DNA from: Sipunculus nudus
Lineage: Eukaryota > Annelida > Sipuncula > Golfingiida > Sipunculidae
NCBI GenBank assembly: GCA_026874595.1
Contig: CM049307.1
Location: forward strand, 27,817,079 to 27,881,078
Direction of reading: 5' to 3'
Length of the DNA: 64,000 nucleotides
Position 1 is the stretch's first letter. Every line of letters begins with the position of its first letter. Shown in pieces: positions 35,496 to 47,800 of the stretch. The notes under the pieces are model-generated. The model did not search any database and was not told where the DNA came from. It was given only the letters and a program-made list of their open reading frames with translations. The position numbers and the translations under genes were made by a program.

Positions 35496-35928
35496 CATAA
35501 AATCTCCACTCAAAACCATGGTTTTATCAAGAAATTCAAAATCTTGAAATCAGGTTGTTTTTCTGAAAGCACTGTGCAGTTTTAACTAGAAGGGTTTCCT
35601 GAATTTCTTCCTAACAGATATTGTTTTTAGGCAAGAAAGTAGGCGATAATAGGGCAACTTTTTAAGGCCGCCCTTAGCAGCAGTCTCACATGCATGGGAT
35701 CTGTGTGTAATTGTATTATTCACAATTATTTATAATTTGTAAATTAAATACTGCTGATTTGTTTTCTTATTTCTATGTAATTGTGTTTTAAAATTGAGAT
35801 AGCAAAAGTTGGTTGGGTTTTAAAGGGGGGTTCTTAGTATTTGAGCCCCTCGTGGTGTCTCACATGGGATTTCGGCAAAGTCTGGGTGCAGTTTTAATCG
35901 GAAGTGCGGTTTGAAGTGGAGATTTTAC
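35496..35928. mobile_element. 433-bp MITE inside the 43-bp array
   Basis: The left end CATAAAATCTCCACTCAAAA and the inverted right end GTAAAATCTCCACTTCAAAC share TAAAATCTCCACT. AGTAC is duplicated at both borders (35491-35495, 35929-35933). The internal segment GTGCAGTTTTAA(C/T) occurs near both ends (35574 and 35888). No coding capacity. The superfamily is uncertain: the 5-bp duplication could also be read as a shorter TA- or TAC-type target. Confidence 0.7.
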
Positions 35929-36239
35929 AGTACTCAGTGTGTTTCCTAAACTTGTGTTGCTGCAGGTACTGGATAGGCCTACTTGGTGCATGCTTTCAGC
36001 TTATGTTCCTGCATATTTTGAGTACTTAGTGCATGTCTTGAGTTAATGTAATGCTTTGTAATGATAACCTTGATGTTGATTTATGTATTGAGTTAAACCA
36101 CACCAAAATTAAACAAATTTCAATGTATTTAAAATAAAATAATAAACAATACACAAAATAAAACATACATTAATTGATTTGAATTCTAACAGGCTGTCAC
36201 CCATTCCATACAGACTATTCTATATGTCTAAACTGTCTA

Positions 36240-36690
36240 ATCCTGCACATTATCAATAAGCTGATCCGGCATGGTATAAGTTTTATCCTACATGATACCA
36301 ACACATTGGGCCTACATGGTTTCAACAGACTGATCCCACATGGTATCAACAGACTGATCCTACATGGTATCAACAGACTGATCCCACATGTTATCAACAG
36401 ACTGAATCTACATGGTATCAATAAGCTTATCTTACAAAATATCAACTGGAGGATCTTACATAGCATCAAAGGCTGATCTGTAGAACATTGTATAAAAAAG
36501 CTGGTCCTACATTATATCAACAGGCGGATCCTACATGGCATCAATAGGCCTATCCTACATGCTATTGATAGGCTGATCCTACATGGTATCAACAGGCTGA
36601 TTCCACATGGTATCAACAGGCTGATCCTACATGGTATCAAAAGGCTGATCCTACATGGTATCAATGTACTGATCCCATATGGTATTAACA
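36240..36690. repeat. 24-bp minisatellite
   Basis: About 18 units with core CTGATCCTACATGGTATCAA plus CAGG. 24 is divisible by three, so one minus-strand frame stays open (36215-36469) as an 8-residue periodic peptide, which is incidental. It lies about 260 bp from the exon cluster at 36951. Confidence 0.9.
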
Positions 36691-36950
36691 GGCAGAATAC
36701 AAATGCAAATGTTATATCAGCAGCACACAGAGAATGAAAATATTTATTAAAGGCTCAAGAGTTTTCTGGGCAAGACTATATGAGAAAGGCATTTAGGTGG
36801 GTCAAGTAGAAAAAACACCACAGTTCTGTTTATAAAAAGTATGATTTCCATATTACTTAAACTTATTTTGGTTAGCTTGTCCAACTTAACATACCAATGA
36901 CATCAAGTAAATCAGTACATGAAGGTTAGAGACACCAGAGGATGACTTAC

Positions 36951-36986
36951 CTGTCCATAGTAAATCCAATCACAACAGGTAAAGTC
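36951..36986 (-). CDS. Candidate 36-nt exon of the unidentified minus-strand gene
   Basis: The donor GGACAG|GTAAGT is near-perfect. With acceptor ACATCAAG at 36987 the exon is 36 nt, enters needing one base and reads TLPVVIGFTMD, leaving two bases that the exon at 5981-6068 completes. Being divisible by three it can be skipped without changing frame. The acceptor is weak: a stronger AG (CATCTTAG, exon start 37007) would give 57 nt but is open only in another frame (RKVLNIKDFTCCDWIYYGQ), which breaks phase with its neighbours. The donor is convincing; the 5' border is not settled. Confidence 0.45.
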
Positions 36987-37135
36987 CTTGATGTTTAGTA
37001 CCTTCCTCTAAGATGACTGACAGGGGCACCAAGTTTGTTGGTATCTGTCCCTCGTGGCAAAGTGGTATGAAGCTGGGGATATACCCCAGATGAACACACC
37101 CAGCAAGTCAGCACTGGTGTGTGTATAATCAATAC

Positions 37136-37238
37136 CTTTCTTCAGCGAGTGATGGTAAACTTGATGCAGCAAACTTGTGAGGGGCTCCGAGATTCTGACA
37201 GTGTGGCAGGTGAAATATATCATGCTGGAACACTAGGT
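37136..37238 (-). CDS. Internal exon (103 nt) of unidentified minus-strand gene
   Basis: The acceptor GATTGCTTGTTTCATGCAG is excellent and the donor GAAAG|GTATTG good. Only one frame is open: two bases complete a split codon (GAC with the preceding exon), then 33 codons including HDIFHLPHCQNLGAPHKF and ending SLAEE, with two bases passed on. The introns on either side are short (240 bp upstream, 149 bp downstream to the 36-nt exon). No domain is recognised. Two overlapping longer open frames here, one of them this frame, extend beyond the exon and should not be taken as single-exon genes. Confidence 0.6.
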
Positions 37239-37478
37239 CTGCATGAAACAAGCAATCTGTCTGACTGCTCTGACTGAACTGATAATTTATCACATGATGA
37301 CATCTCAGATTAAAAGCCACTCAAATCCATGTGTAGTTGTTTTACTCCACAGGCATGCAGCCATGATCAGCTGTTGTTGTAACACAGTGACATTCAAAAT
37401 GCTGTTAGCTGGATTAAGTCTTCAGTTCCTGGTAGTAATCCTTTAATGGTATCAAGTACATTTGCAATGACACATTAC

Positions 37479-37547
37479 CTTCCCAGGAAGGCAGAGTGTC
37501 CCATCTGGCAGCACCCCAGTCCAGCACTGTCATAAACTCAAGTAAGA
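37479..37547 (-). CDS. Internal exon (69 nt) of unidentified minus-strand gene
   Basis: The acceptor AATCTCTCCACTGTCAG and donor GGGAAG|GTAATG are both good. A single open frame starts with two bases of a split codon and reads LLEFMTVLDWGAARWDTLPS then WE plus one base. Its exit phase fits the exon at 37136-37238 and its entry phase fits the exon at 38029-38068, giving a continuous reading across all three. The peptide is rich in W and L, as in a folded domain, but the family is not recognised. Confidence 0.55.
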
Positions 37548-38028
37548 CTGACAGTGGAGAGATTCCAGGGAACCCCTCACTCTGTCGACATAAGTTATAT
37601 CCCACTTTCATTCAATTAAGTTCACATTAGTGCCAACTCTGCTGGTCTTTTTTGTCCGTTTGTGTGCATTAAGCTGTCCTATTACTTGGCTACATGTATT
37701 GCTGGGTGCTACCACTCACTTCCTCGGCTACTCTGAGCAGGTGCTTTTGAAGCTGATTGACTGATAGTCCTCTGGTCTGCCTGTCAATCATTTAGAAGCA
37801 ATAGAGGGGCTGTGTCAGCACTGTGGGGATAGGAAGCTTGCTGTGGAGCAACTCCACAGTGTGTATGGCCAGCTATGCTTGCAGCAGATGAACTGGATGG
37901 TCTGTATGGTCAGCTAAATGACAGCCTTCAAAGCATTTCATTTTTGGGGGGACCCTGATTGATCGGGGCTCTGGGTGGTGCTCTAACTTCTCCTGTCCCC
38001 TCACTGGGACCAGCTCAGTGCCACTCAC

Positions 38029-38068
38029 CTCTCAGTGCTGAGGCAGCCTTCCATACATCTAGTGCTGC
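38029..38068 (-). CDS. Candidate 40-nt exon of unidentified minus-strand gene
   Basis: The donor GAGAG|GTGAGT is strong. The acceptor GGCTGGTGACAG is mediocre. In phase 0 the exon reads AALDVWKAASALR plus one base, which the next exon completes to valine. An in-frame TGA lies immediately upstream, fixing the left limit. It is the most 5' member of the linked exon chain that I could find with reasonable support, and earlier exons must exist unless the start is nearby. Confidence 0.4.
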
Positions 38069-39359
38069 CTGTCACCAGCCAATCTACTGCTCTCTCTATT
38101 CTAGCTTACTCTGAGTTCAGATGAGCTTGAGGTAGAAATAGGGAAGTCATCTACTGTCCTGGACACTTTACTCACCAGTGTTTCAATTTTTCATGCATGA
38201 ATTCTCTTCATTTAGATAATTTATTGGTTGTGATAACACTGACATCAAATGTTCATTATGGTTTACCCCAAAACATGGGGGTTCAGCTTGTGTGGTTGTA
38301 AGCGCAAGGCTCTATTTATATATCTGTCCTTCTGTCACAAATCAAACAACCTCACAGTGTCATGTTTATTGACTCAGCCTTGGAAAATGCACTCTCGGCA
38401 TTACCCTGTTCCACTCAATGAAGCATATAACAGGCCTTCAGGTCTACCATATATGAGTGACACTTTCTATTCTTCTGACTACACAGAACCCTTTAATAGA
38501 TAGTATATCTACCAGTCATGTTAGCACAGGACCTGTTCCGGTCAGTGCACCATGTCATAGACCAAAATAAACCTATCATAACATCCACAGCATAGTATAA
38601 GCAGTTGTGATACCCACACATTTACATATGCCAAGGCTTATGACCACCAGCTATTCACCTGTGCATGAAGGACAGGCTTATACTGTCATCACAAAGTTTA
38701 CTTTCCTGATTTAATAGCTGGTTATACTCAAGGTACCCTGGTTGGTGAAAACCCTGTCAAACATATATCTGCAAGAAGAATTGAGGAATTTTCTGCTACT
38801 GGCTGGAGTGTATGTCAAGTGATATCAATATATTGATTTTCAATCAAGATACTGCCCTGAAACTTGATAAGACCAAAGATGTTATATAGCTTTATAAAAT
38901 CTATATATAAATAAACATAAATTTCTTCATGATAAACATATTAACTCCATGCACTGCTTCTTTATTAGAAAGCCAAACCTTTTATGCCTGCCAATGTCTC
39001 AGACAATTAAGTATGTTTGTTAAGGAAGTTGATATATATACATGCACACTGCTGCCTGAGTTAGGACATCGTTATGTGGGGGTCCCTTGGTGCATGGTCA
39101 AGTCTTATTAGTGGTCAATAAATATCCAATATTGAGGTCCCTTGGTAAGCAAGACTTAGCTCTGTGTGATTATTCCTGGGTAAATAAATGTTATAATAAT
39201 TCATGGAATTCCTACTGCAGGGGGAATAAGTACCCTAAAGTGCAGTCTGTGTGATACATATAATTATGAAATAAGGACAATAATTAATTCCTTGAGAGTC
39301 TCCTGGTATGAACTGTGGTATAATGGTCTCTTGAAAGTGATCATGTACCAGGGTGTCAC
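38069..39359. other. Upstream intron or flank of the minus-strand gene
   Basis: Moderate GC near the exon cluster, then AT-rich. No convincing earlier exon; plus-strand open frames 38249-38503 and 38929-39111 are unsupported. Confidence 0.35.
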
Positions 39360-39570
39360 CTAGGTTCTGCAGGCAGATACCCATTGTGTTTCCCCTAGCA
39401 GATACCCTGAGGTATGGTCCCTACCATTTAACTTTGTAAAGATTCTTTGCCAGATACTTTCTGTAAAGGTCCCTTGCCAGACAGATACTTTCTGTAAGGG
39501 TTCCTTGCCAGAAAATTTCTGTACAGGTCCCTTATCAAGTACCCTGTTTAAGGGTCACTTTGCACATGTT
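39360..39570. repeat. Degenerate short tandem repeat
   Basis: Five to six irregular copies (about 30-40 bp) built on TGCCAGATACTTTCTGTAAA and GGTCCCTTG. Confidence 0.6.
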
Positions 39571-40395
39571 CTATGTAATGAATTTTTAATATTTTGGTGA
39601 AAAAAAAGATTTGTATGAGGGGAAAATCAGGTACTCTAGAGCAGTATGAGGGTCCCTAGTAGAGAAGCTATTGTAACAGTTTTTACTCAACTGAATAGCC
39701 TCCTGATGCTCCTTTGGTATTTAAGTACCATGGTTTTGTGATTCTTGAGTCTTCCTGACATTAAATAACATTGTGTGAATGAAATTTAAGTAATGGTAAA
39801 TAACTCTGTGTGCAAGTCTTTTATGATGTATGGTTGGGTTAACATCTCCTAGACAGCTGGAGCTCGAGGGCTTTAACAATTACCAATATGGCATGGATGG
39901 CGGACATTACATTCACCTTCCCTGAGGAGCATTAATACAGTTTTCAACCTTTATAATGAAATAATATTAACCTCAATATTTAATGCTCTGAGTAAATAAT
40001 ATCATTAACCCTTACATTATTAAAAATGATATCAAAGTGAGTGACTGATATTGACTATGCCCCTGTACCACAAGTGGACTCAGATGGCAGAGATGACCAC
40101 CATTCAGCTTATTACACAGACCTGATTAGACTTGTATAACAGGAAACTGGAAGCCCACAAGGCTCAGGGACCTTCCAGGCAGAACTGTCTTATTTTGGGT
40201 CAGCTTTGTCACTGAATTTCCTGATCTAATGGTTGTTTCCTGCTCCAAGTACAGTGCTTCTACAGTCTAACAGCCTTTATATGGTGGACACTTCTACCAA
40301 CAATAGGTATTTTACAGGAACACATGTTTACTAAAAAAGTATACAAGTATAAAATTCTACAAATTGTCAATAAATGTCCTTATCTATCTTTACAA

Positions 40396-41882
40396 CAAGT
40401 GACCCATGGGTCATGACACTCAGCTGACTGGGAAGAGATTCGCCAAAGGAAATTTTATCATCTGAATGGTAGTATATACCCATTCAACTTAAGCATCAAA
40501 CAGATTAACCAACAGGCCAAGATTGTGACTGTATTTATATATCTCAAATATAGAGAAAAAATGCATAAACTTTAAAAAAAATACAGGTGGTTCCACCAGT
40601 GTGCAGAAACTAATAAAAACACTTAATGGTCAATATCCATGCAAAGAATCATGGTGATCTCTGCATTAGTTGTTCAGATACTTCAGCTTTTGTATCAAAT
40701 TTTCCATTATTCTGAGGGATACTTCAGAGTCCTATAGCTTGAAGGATATGGGTAACAGAGACCTAATTTCAGGTTTCCATGGAGACTTTTCATGGGTCTC
40801 CCAGTGTGTCAAGAATGAAGATTCTAGGTCCAGTTGTTATGATTTGTGCCCTGTTAACAGATGTTCATATCTTTAAAGGTCTCAAAAATAGAGAAAAAAT
40901 TTCATAAAAAACCCGAACAAATACAGGTGGCACCACCAGTCTACAGGAACTGATGGAACACCTCTTGATCAATATGTATGCCAAAAATCATGACCATCAG
41001 TGTTGTAGTTATTGAGATGTTGCAGTTTGTTTTTATCAAAATTTCCATTATTCTGGGGGGTAATTGGGAGCCCCACAGCTCAAAGGATATGGGTAACAGA
41101 GACCTTATTTCAGGTTTCCATGGAGACTTTTCATAGGTCTCTCACTATGTGAGGAAAGAAGATTCTAGGTCCAGTCTTTACAATTTGTGCCCTGTTGACA
41201 GATGTTCACATTTTTAAAGGTCTCAAAAATTGAGAAAACAATTCGTAAAAAATCGAAAAATACAGGTGGCACCACCAGTCTGCATACACTGATGAAACAT
41301 TTCATGATCAATATGTATGCAAAAATAATGACCATCAGTGATATATTTAATGAGATATTGAAGTTATTGTATGAAATTTTTTACTATTCTGGGGGGTTAC
41401 TATGGGGCCCCATAGCTTGAAGGATATGGGTAACAGAGACCTAATTTCTGGTTTCCATGGAGACTTTTCATAGGTCTCTCAGTGTGTCAAGAATTAAGAT
41501 TCTAGATCCAGTCTTTACAATTTGTGCCCTGTTAACAGATGTTCACATTTTTAAAGGTCTCAAAAAAAGAGAAAAAAATTCGTAAAAAATTGAAAAATAC
41601 AGGTGGCACCACCAGTCTGCAGGAACTGATGAAACTTCTCATGATCAATATATATGCAAAAAATCATGACCATCATTGATGTAGTTAATGAGATATTGAA
41701 GTTCTTGTATGAAATTTTTGAATATTCTGGGGGGTACTTTGGGGTTCCATAGATTAAAGGATATGGGTAACAGAGACCTAATTTCTGGTTTCCAAGGAGA
41801 TTTTTCATGGACCTCTCAGAATGTAAAGTAACAAGATTCTAGGTCCAGCGGTTACGATTTGTGCCAGGTTAACGGACAGATG

Positions 41883-41914
<32 letters not shown>

Positions 41915-41958
41915 TGATCGCTATAGCTCAGATGACTAACAGTCAGCTGAGCTAAAAA
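40396..41958 (+). mobile_element. CAAGGG/CAGCTGAG family copy with 4 x 340-bp tandem core
   Basis: Left end CAAGTGACCCATGGGTCATG, right end GTCAGCTGAGCTAAAAAC. The core has four direct repeats of about 340 bp. The landmark CAGGTGG(C/T)(A/T)CCACCAGT falls near 40583, 40924, 41265 and 41600, and each unit also has GGGTAACAGAGACCTAATTT and TGTGCCCTGTTAACAGATG. A GACGGACGGACAGACAGACG tract (41890-41909) precedes the end. Internal open frames (41202-41420, 41560-41808) repeat with the units and are not genes. Confidence 0.9.
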
Positions 41959-42200
41959 CTAATTCAGACCTGTCCAAGAGATATTTATAATTAACCTTTA
42001 AAAGCAAAGCTGCAATCAACATTTTTTTATCTGTTGTTTGCTTTCAGGTATATATTTTCAATAATACATAGACAAACAATAATTCTAAATTTTTTATCTT
42101 TTCTTAGAATCACATATTTTATTGTCATTTGCTGATACTTATAAAGAATGGTATGTAAAATTTAATAACTAAAAAGCAAGCAGTCAATATGAAGAACAAA

Positions 42201-44816
42201 CAAGGGACCTATGGGTCACGACGCTCAGCTGTTATATATGATAAAAAATATTATTTAGAAATGAGGCACATGCTGGTTTTGTATGGTAATAAATATAAGC
42301 TGTATTATGAGTTGTTGTTGTTTAGCTTATGTATGATTTTGATAGTACCTTTGGAGACAGGGAAGAGGATTGATTTCATTAATTTTATTAACAAATGGAG
42401 TACTACTGTCACACAGATTTTGACTTGGCCATATAACTTATAAGCAGAACATATAATATAAGAGTTTAACTATTTTTAAAAAAAATTACAAATATTGTCC
42501 CAAATATAATTTTTATTAAAAATAATTAGGGAATCATATGATTTTTTAAAATGAAATATAACTGATATGATTATTAAAATAATATTAAAGAATATATTCA
42601 TGAATGCATTCATGAATACATTTTGAAAGTATATGCACGAGTATTCATATACTTTCATTTTTACCTGAATTCCCATGCTTTATGCAAGAAATTTTATAAT
42701 GGAGTACATAATCATATTCGTATTTAAATACAATTACAAAGTATTCACACCATGTCTGGTATTTATTCAGTTTTCACCAAACAATGATGTTGAGAATCCA
42801 GAATATACAAAATTCACACATTTAAATAATGATCATAAGTACCTGGTTTTATGGCTTTTATTTATATTAAAAAATAACTGTAAAAAATTCATTTTGGACT
42901 AATTTCACATCAATGTACACACTAGACACAGTAGGAATCTAGATTAATATTATCAACTGCATCTTTGTCTATCATTAATTTCCTTCATATAATCCTTAAT
43001 GATTAGTAATGAATAATATGATTTACTTCTTTATCATTAAAAATGAACTGAAAAATGCCATAGGTGACTGCATGGTGTTATTTGGAATATGTGACATTAT
43101 ACCCATCCATACAAGATTCTTATATCATCAGTAACTGCAAGTTAATTTCCTGTTATTATAAACTAACAAATTCATTTTCTATTTTTCTTTAATTTGTTAT
43201 TAAAAACCAATAAAAATTTATTAATTTATTGTTTATTGTTATGTTGTTGGTTAAAACTACTAGATGAGATGGGTTGAACACCTGGATCAACTGTGGCTGG
43301 CCATAAGCTGCCTGGATTCTCCCCTCAAGCGTGCATAATTTGATGAAAGGTCAACAAGGTCAACATACAGGTGACTCAAGAGGGGCTGGAGAGAGCCAAA
43401 GTCTGACAGGGTCTCATAAAAAACATTAATAAAAGCTACAATTTTTGGCAAATTTCTTTCAGCTTTCTAAACTAAAAAGCTGAAATCCTTATGTGTGCAT
43501 GATATGAAAATTATATCAACAGTGCTCACGGGAAACAAACATGCCATGGTCACAGTTGGGCAAAATTTAAGGTACTAATTTTATATTTATACTAATAACT
43601 TATAAAATTTGAAAAATTCAGAACTAATTTTGGGTATTCAATTGAATCTTGATTAAATAATGTTACATCCCTGACAAAAAAAATCTCTAGCTTCAGCAAT
43701 GCCCTTGTTAAGGGAGTAAATATATTTCTTGATTTTTTACAAAGTGCATTATGTTTGGGCCCATAACTTAAAAAAAATACACAATACTGACATCATTTCT
43801 GGCATGTGCATAGTGAAAGTATAGAAAAATATGTATATTATATATGATCAAAGTCAGATCAGTGGTTTTGATATTAGGCAGTCTTAAAGTGTAACATTGG
43901 GTTTTTAATGGAAAAATGAAGTTTTTCATTGATATCTCAAAGGAATTAAGTCCTAGTGACCAAATTCTTGGCATGGTAGGGGATTTTGGAGAAATCTAAC
44001 TGTATGCCAAATTTAAGGAACTTAGAGCTGAAGCTCGGGAGCTGAGCTCTAGCAAACTGCATAACACTAGCAATATGTGACATGGTGCTTGAAAACTTGA
44101 ATAAAATCTACAGTTTTTGTTCAACTGGTTTCAAATTTTTGGTGTTAACAGTTGAAATGCTAACAAAAACATGCTGTGAAAATTAAATCCACAGCAGTTA
44201 CAGTAAAAAAACGTGCCATGGTCAAAGTTGGGCAAAATTTATAGTACCAATTTTTTATTTTTGCTAATATTTTTAAAAATTTAAAAGATTTTGATCTAAT
44301 TTTGGGTATATAAATTAATTTTGATTAATAAAAGTAATATTACTGGAAAAAAAGTGCTTAGCTTTAACAAGTTTTGTGTTAAGTGATAAAATTTCTTTCC
44401 TGATTATTTACAAAATGCATTATGTTTGGGCCCATAACTTTTTTAAATTAAATAATACAGACCTAATTTCTGGCATGTACATAGGAATTATATAGAGGAT
44501 TATTTATAGGAAATATGAGGAAAAACAAATGAGTGGTTTTGATATTAGGCAGTCCTAAAGGGTGAAAATAGGTTTTTAATAAAAAATTGAGGTTTTTCCT
44601 TAATTTCTCAAAGGGATGGAGTCGCAAAGACCCAGTTTTCGGCTTGGTAGGAGATCTTGGGGACATCTAACATTATGCTGAATTTTGGATTCCTAGGTCT
44701 TACGGTTTCAAAACGTGCCACATCTACGGACGGATGGACGGACGGACAGACGGACGGATGACAGACAATGGACCACGACTATAGCTCAGATGACTTATAG
44801 TCAGCTGAGCTAAAAA
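42201..44816 (+). mobile_element. CAAGGG/CAGCTGAG family, full-length 2.6-kb copy A
   Basis: Left end CAAGGGACCTATGGGTCACG, right end GTCAGCTGAGCTAAAAA. It is colinear with copy B at 48474-51114 over its whole length (landmarks AAATGAGGCACATGCTGGTT, ACACCATGTCTGGTATTTAT, GGGCAAAATTTAAGGTACTA, TTCGGCTTGGTAGGAGATCT). There is an internal partial duplication: two versions of the AACRTGCCATGGTCA...GGCAGTC segment start near 43540 and 44210. No open frame exceeds about 85 codons, so it is non-autonomous. Confidence 0.9.
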
Positions 44817-47800
44817 TTACAGTTAAATTGGTTTGAAAGAGCAAATGGTTTTGTAACTTTCAGTGTTAATGTCAATGTGTTGGTAAATCAACTGAATTCA
44901 TATATCAAAGTTTTAATTTACCTTTGCATCTGAAGTAGCTAGCAAATGACCTTAGGTTCCCTTGAAGTCACCTGGAGGTCATCTTGGTTTAGTTCAGAGC
45001 GTATTTGATCTTCTACATAATAAGAAAACTCTCCCCACTGCCTGTATAAATTAAGAGCTCAGAATACTGTGGATGCCGTTTTGTTTGCAAGGGTTTAAAT
45101 TTGTGATATTTGCCAAAGGGTAATTACTGCGAGAATAAAACCTTTGTCAAAAAGAGGTCCCATCGTCAATGACAAACTTGGTAAATGGTAAACATTATGA
45201 ATAAAAACAACAGATTGTGCATGTTCAAAAATTGACATTTTAAATGATAACAGTTCTTTTCTATTGTCTGCCATTAACAAGCAATAGATTTTGTTAATAA
45301 GATTTTGTGACATAATATTTGATATAATTAAATTCACTTATGGTTACACTCTGCGTATAGGTCTTTTGTATTGTAAGATCGTGAAAATTGAAGTCTCATG
45401 AAACACTGAAAAATTGAAATTGGCAAAAATTTACCTCTTCAGATATAAAGCCAAATATAAAGTAAAATCTAGTGAAAAGCCTCAAGTCATAAGTGCAGAA
45501 ATTATGTAAAATACATGCCTTTGCTACAAATTGAAATTTGTGATAATCTTCTGGTGAGAATTTTCTTAATATACCCATGAGACCTGAGTTCATTAAGATG
45601 GAGAGTTTTAGGTGTATCAGTGTCTGGCAGGTGGACGTGTTATTCACAGGTAACTCATTAAAATTTCATGGTTGGCCATGTAAGCAACTCCCACTAAAGG
45701 TCAGCCACTTTGCACATCACCCCCTTGGAAGTTCTTTAATTGATTCAATCTATTATGCAAACTATCCCTGGGACACAATACACAAGCTGGAATGTTACAC
45801 TGCATCATCAAATAGGCGCCACTTAAATAAAAGTGGAAGCAGTATTTGGTTGGTGAATGTCAAAGAGTAAAAAATTGACCTTAGCCAGGTAGATTCCACC
45901 CCTTAGGTGTTTATTTCTAAATTTGCATTAAATGCTAGAAAAATTTGTTACAAATACAGCTAAATCAAATAAAGCTTACATAATATGTCTGATTGTGTAC
46001 ACCGCTCATCCTGCTTGATTGATAGACTAACATGCCTAACTTCCTGCGCAAGAAAAACACAGTTTGTTTAAAAACTCATGTTGTGTAATAAGGACATAAA
46101 CACTAATATTTTTATGGACATTTCAGTTCTGTATAGTTTAAAACTAGACATCATTATAAAACATAGTGATCTAAGAACCACGACAATGAACTGAACATCT
46201 TGAGTAAACCTGCATGTTTATGACCATTGTAAGGACCAATGTTACCTTTTTAATGGTGTCAAGTTTTCCAGTGTAGTGTCTTGACATGTTTTACTGGATA
46301 TCCACAAAGAGGTAAATAATGAGCATGATATTACAAGCTATCCCTGAGTTAATACATGTATAACATGAAGATATATCCCAACATATACTGGATATTACTG
46401 AAGCTCCTTTAAAAAATCTGCTGAACCTCTTGGAGTATGATATACATGTATGCTGAATCAACACTAGAATTAAAGGTAGTTTATTGAAGTCTTTGCTCAA
46501 AGTTACCAATAGTTTTTGGAGAAATATGCAGAAGGACACAGCAGCAGAAATTAGATCCATATTTCCTGGTCCCATGATTCATAGCAGATCTAATTTGGCA
46601 CAGCCTAATTACCAAATCCAACTTGCCTAAAATCTATTACTAATAGTGATAACAATTTATGTTGATGGCCGGAGCATACAAGATGATCAACACTGAAACT
46701 CTACCCCAGTTCCTGAAATTTTCTTGTGGATCATATTACTGGACAACTAGACAGGGAAAATGAACAGAAGACCAATCATGGCAGCTCAGTTCCATAAAAC
46801 CCAGGTACAAAACAACTGTCCAGTTGGGCTTTCTTTTGTTTCACATTCATTAATTGCTGTCTCATGAAAGTTACACAAAATAACCATAAATGATGCTGCA
46901 TCATGGGCAGGATGCATAAAGCTGGCTGCTGATGCAGGGCTGTTTCTGCTGTCCCAGTCTTGATGACACTCACTAGCTGATGGATGGGATCTCAGGACCT
47001 TGGCTGACAAGTATAAGTACTGCTTGGTGGGATGTTTATGGTTATTATGTTGAAAACATTGATATTAAAAGGCCTTAGCAGCTCCTTTGGTCTGTTAAAC
47101 CTTAACTTAATAACAACACACCCTTCTCTTGATGCTTATTTTATTACTCCGTGTCCTGTTTGAAGGTTCAAGATGACAACTTGGCACAGTTTACCCGTTC
47201 TTGTCCTTTTTTGAGATCCTGTTATTCTAATCTCTGCCTTATTTTTTTTGCTTTGCTGATATTCTTAAAAAAATTCTTCTACTCCAGAGGACAGGGTGTA
47301 CAAGCAATATTCAGGAAAAACATTCCTGCAACAATAATACAGGAGCACTCATAAGTATTAGGTAGAAGACACAACTAACCACAAGAACACAGGACCTCTG
47401 TATGAGGTAGCAGATTGTGCTACCACCACACACAGGAGCATCCTTGGACCCGAGCATAAGGCACAAAGACATGAGCAAGATAATCATGGGTATGACTCTC
47501 CACAAATAAAGACAGTCTCAATGATAGATCTTTTCTCTTGCTTTAAAATGTAAAAAGGGGTTGCATATTCTAATATATATAAAAAAAAAACCAGTAGAAA
47601 ACAGTATTCTAAAATGTGTATTACATTCTAGCAAGTCACTGCTCCCAGACTATCATTTTATTTTACATAGACAGTAACAATGATTTAAGGTCTCTAAAGT
47701 CAGCAGAATTCAGGTTTTCAAATATATAACAATATGCTTCACACAAGTGGTGGTGCATTAAAGGTCTTTTCAAAAATGTTCAGCCTTTGAAAACAAAATC

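Larger units (their letters stand above)
33389..36045. repeat. 43-bp minisatellite, interrupted by two transposons
   Basis: A unit of about 43 bp with core TTGCTGCATGTATTGAGTAC and CAGTGCATGTCTTAAGCTTA occurs at 33389-33539, 35091-35495 and 35934-36045. The gaps are filled by a hAT-like element and a 433-bp MITE. Copies are divergent (stop-containing and of variable length), so the array predates both insertions. Confidence 0.85.

Noticed and set aside
36215-36720. 24-bp repeats resembling a CRISPR array
   Set aside because: Units are directly adjacent with no unique spacers, diverge freely, lack cas genes, and the genome is eukaryotic. It is a minisatellite.
37037-37090. Short tRNA-like run (GTGGCAAAGTGGTATGAAGC)
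   Set aside because: No B box, anticodon arm or cloverleaf pairing could be found.
44921-44948. Minus-strand exon HLLATSDAK before a GTAAAT donor
   Set aside because: The exit phase would fit the exon at 38029, but the required acceptor has no polypyrimidine tract and the exon is only about 28 nt.
45577-45870. 97-codon plus open frame with an internal CACAG|GTAACT donor
   Set aside because: No acceptor or start context of comparable quality, and the frame continues through the donor without coding character.
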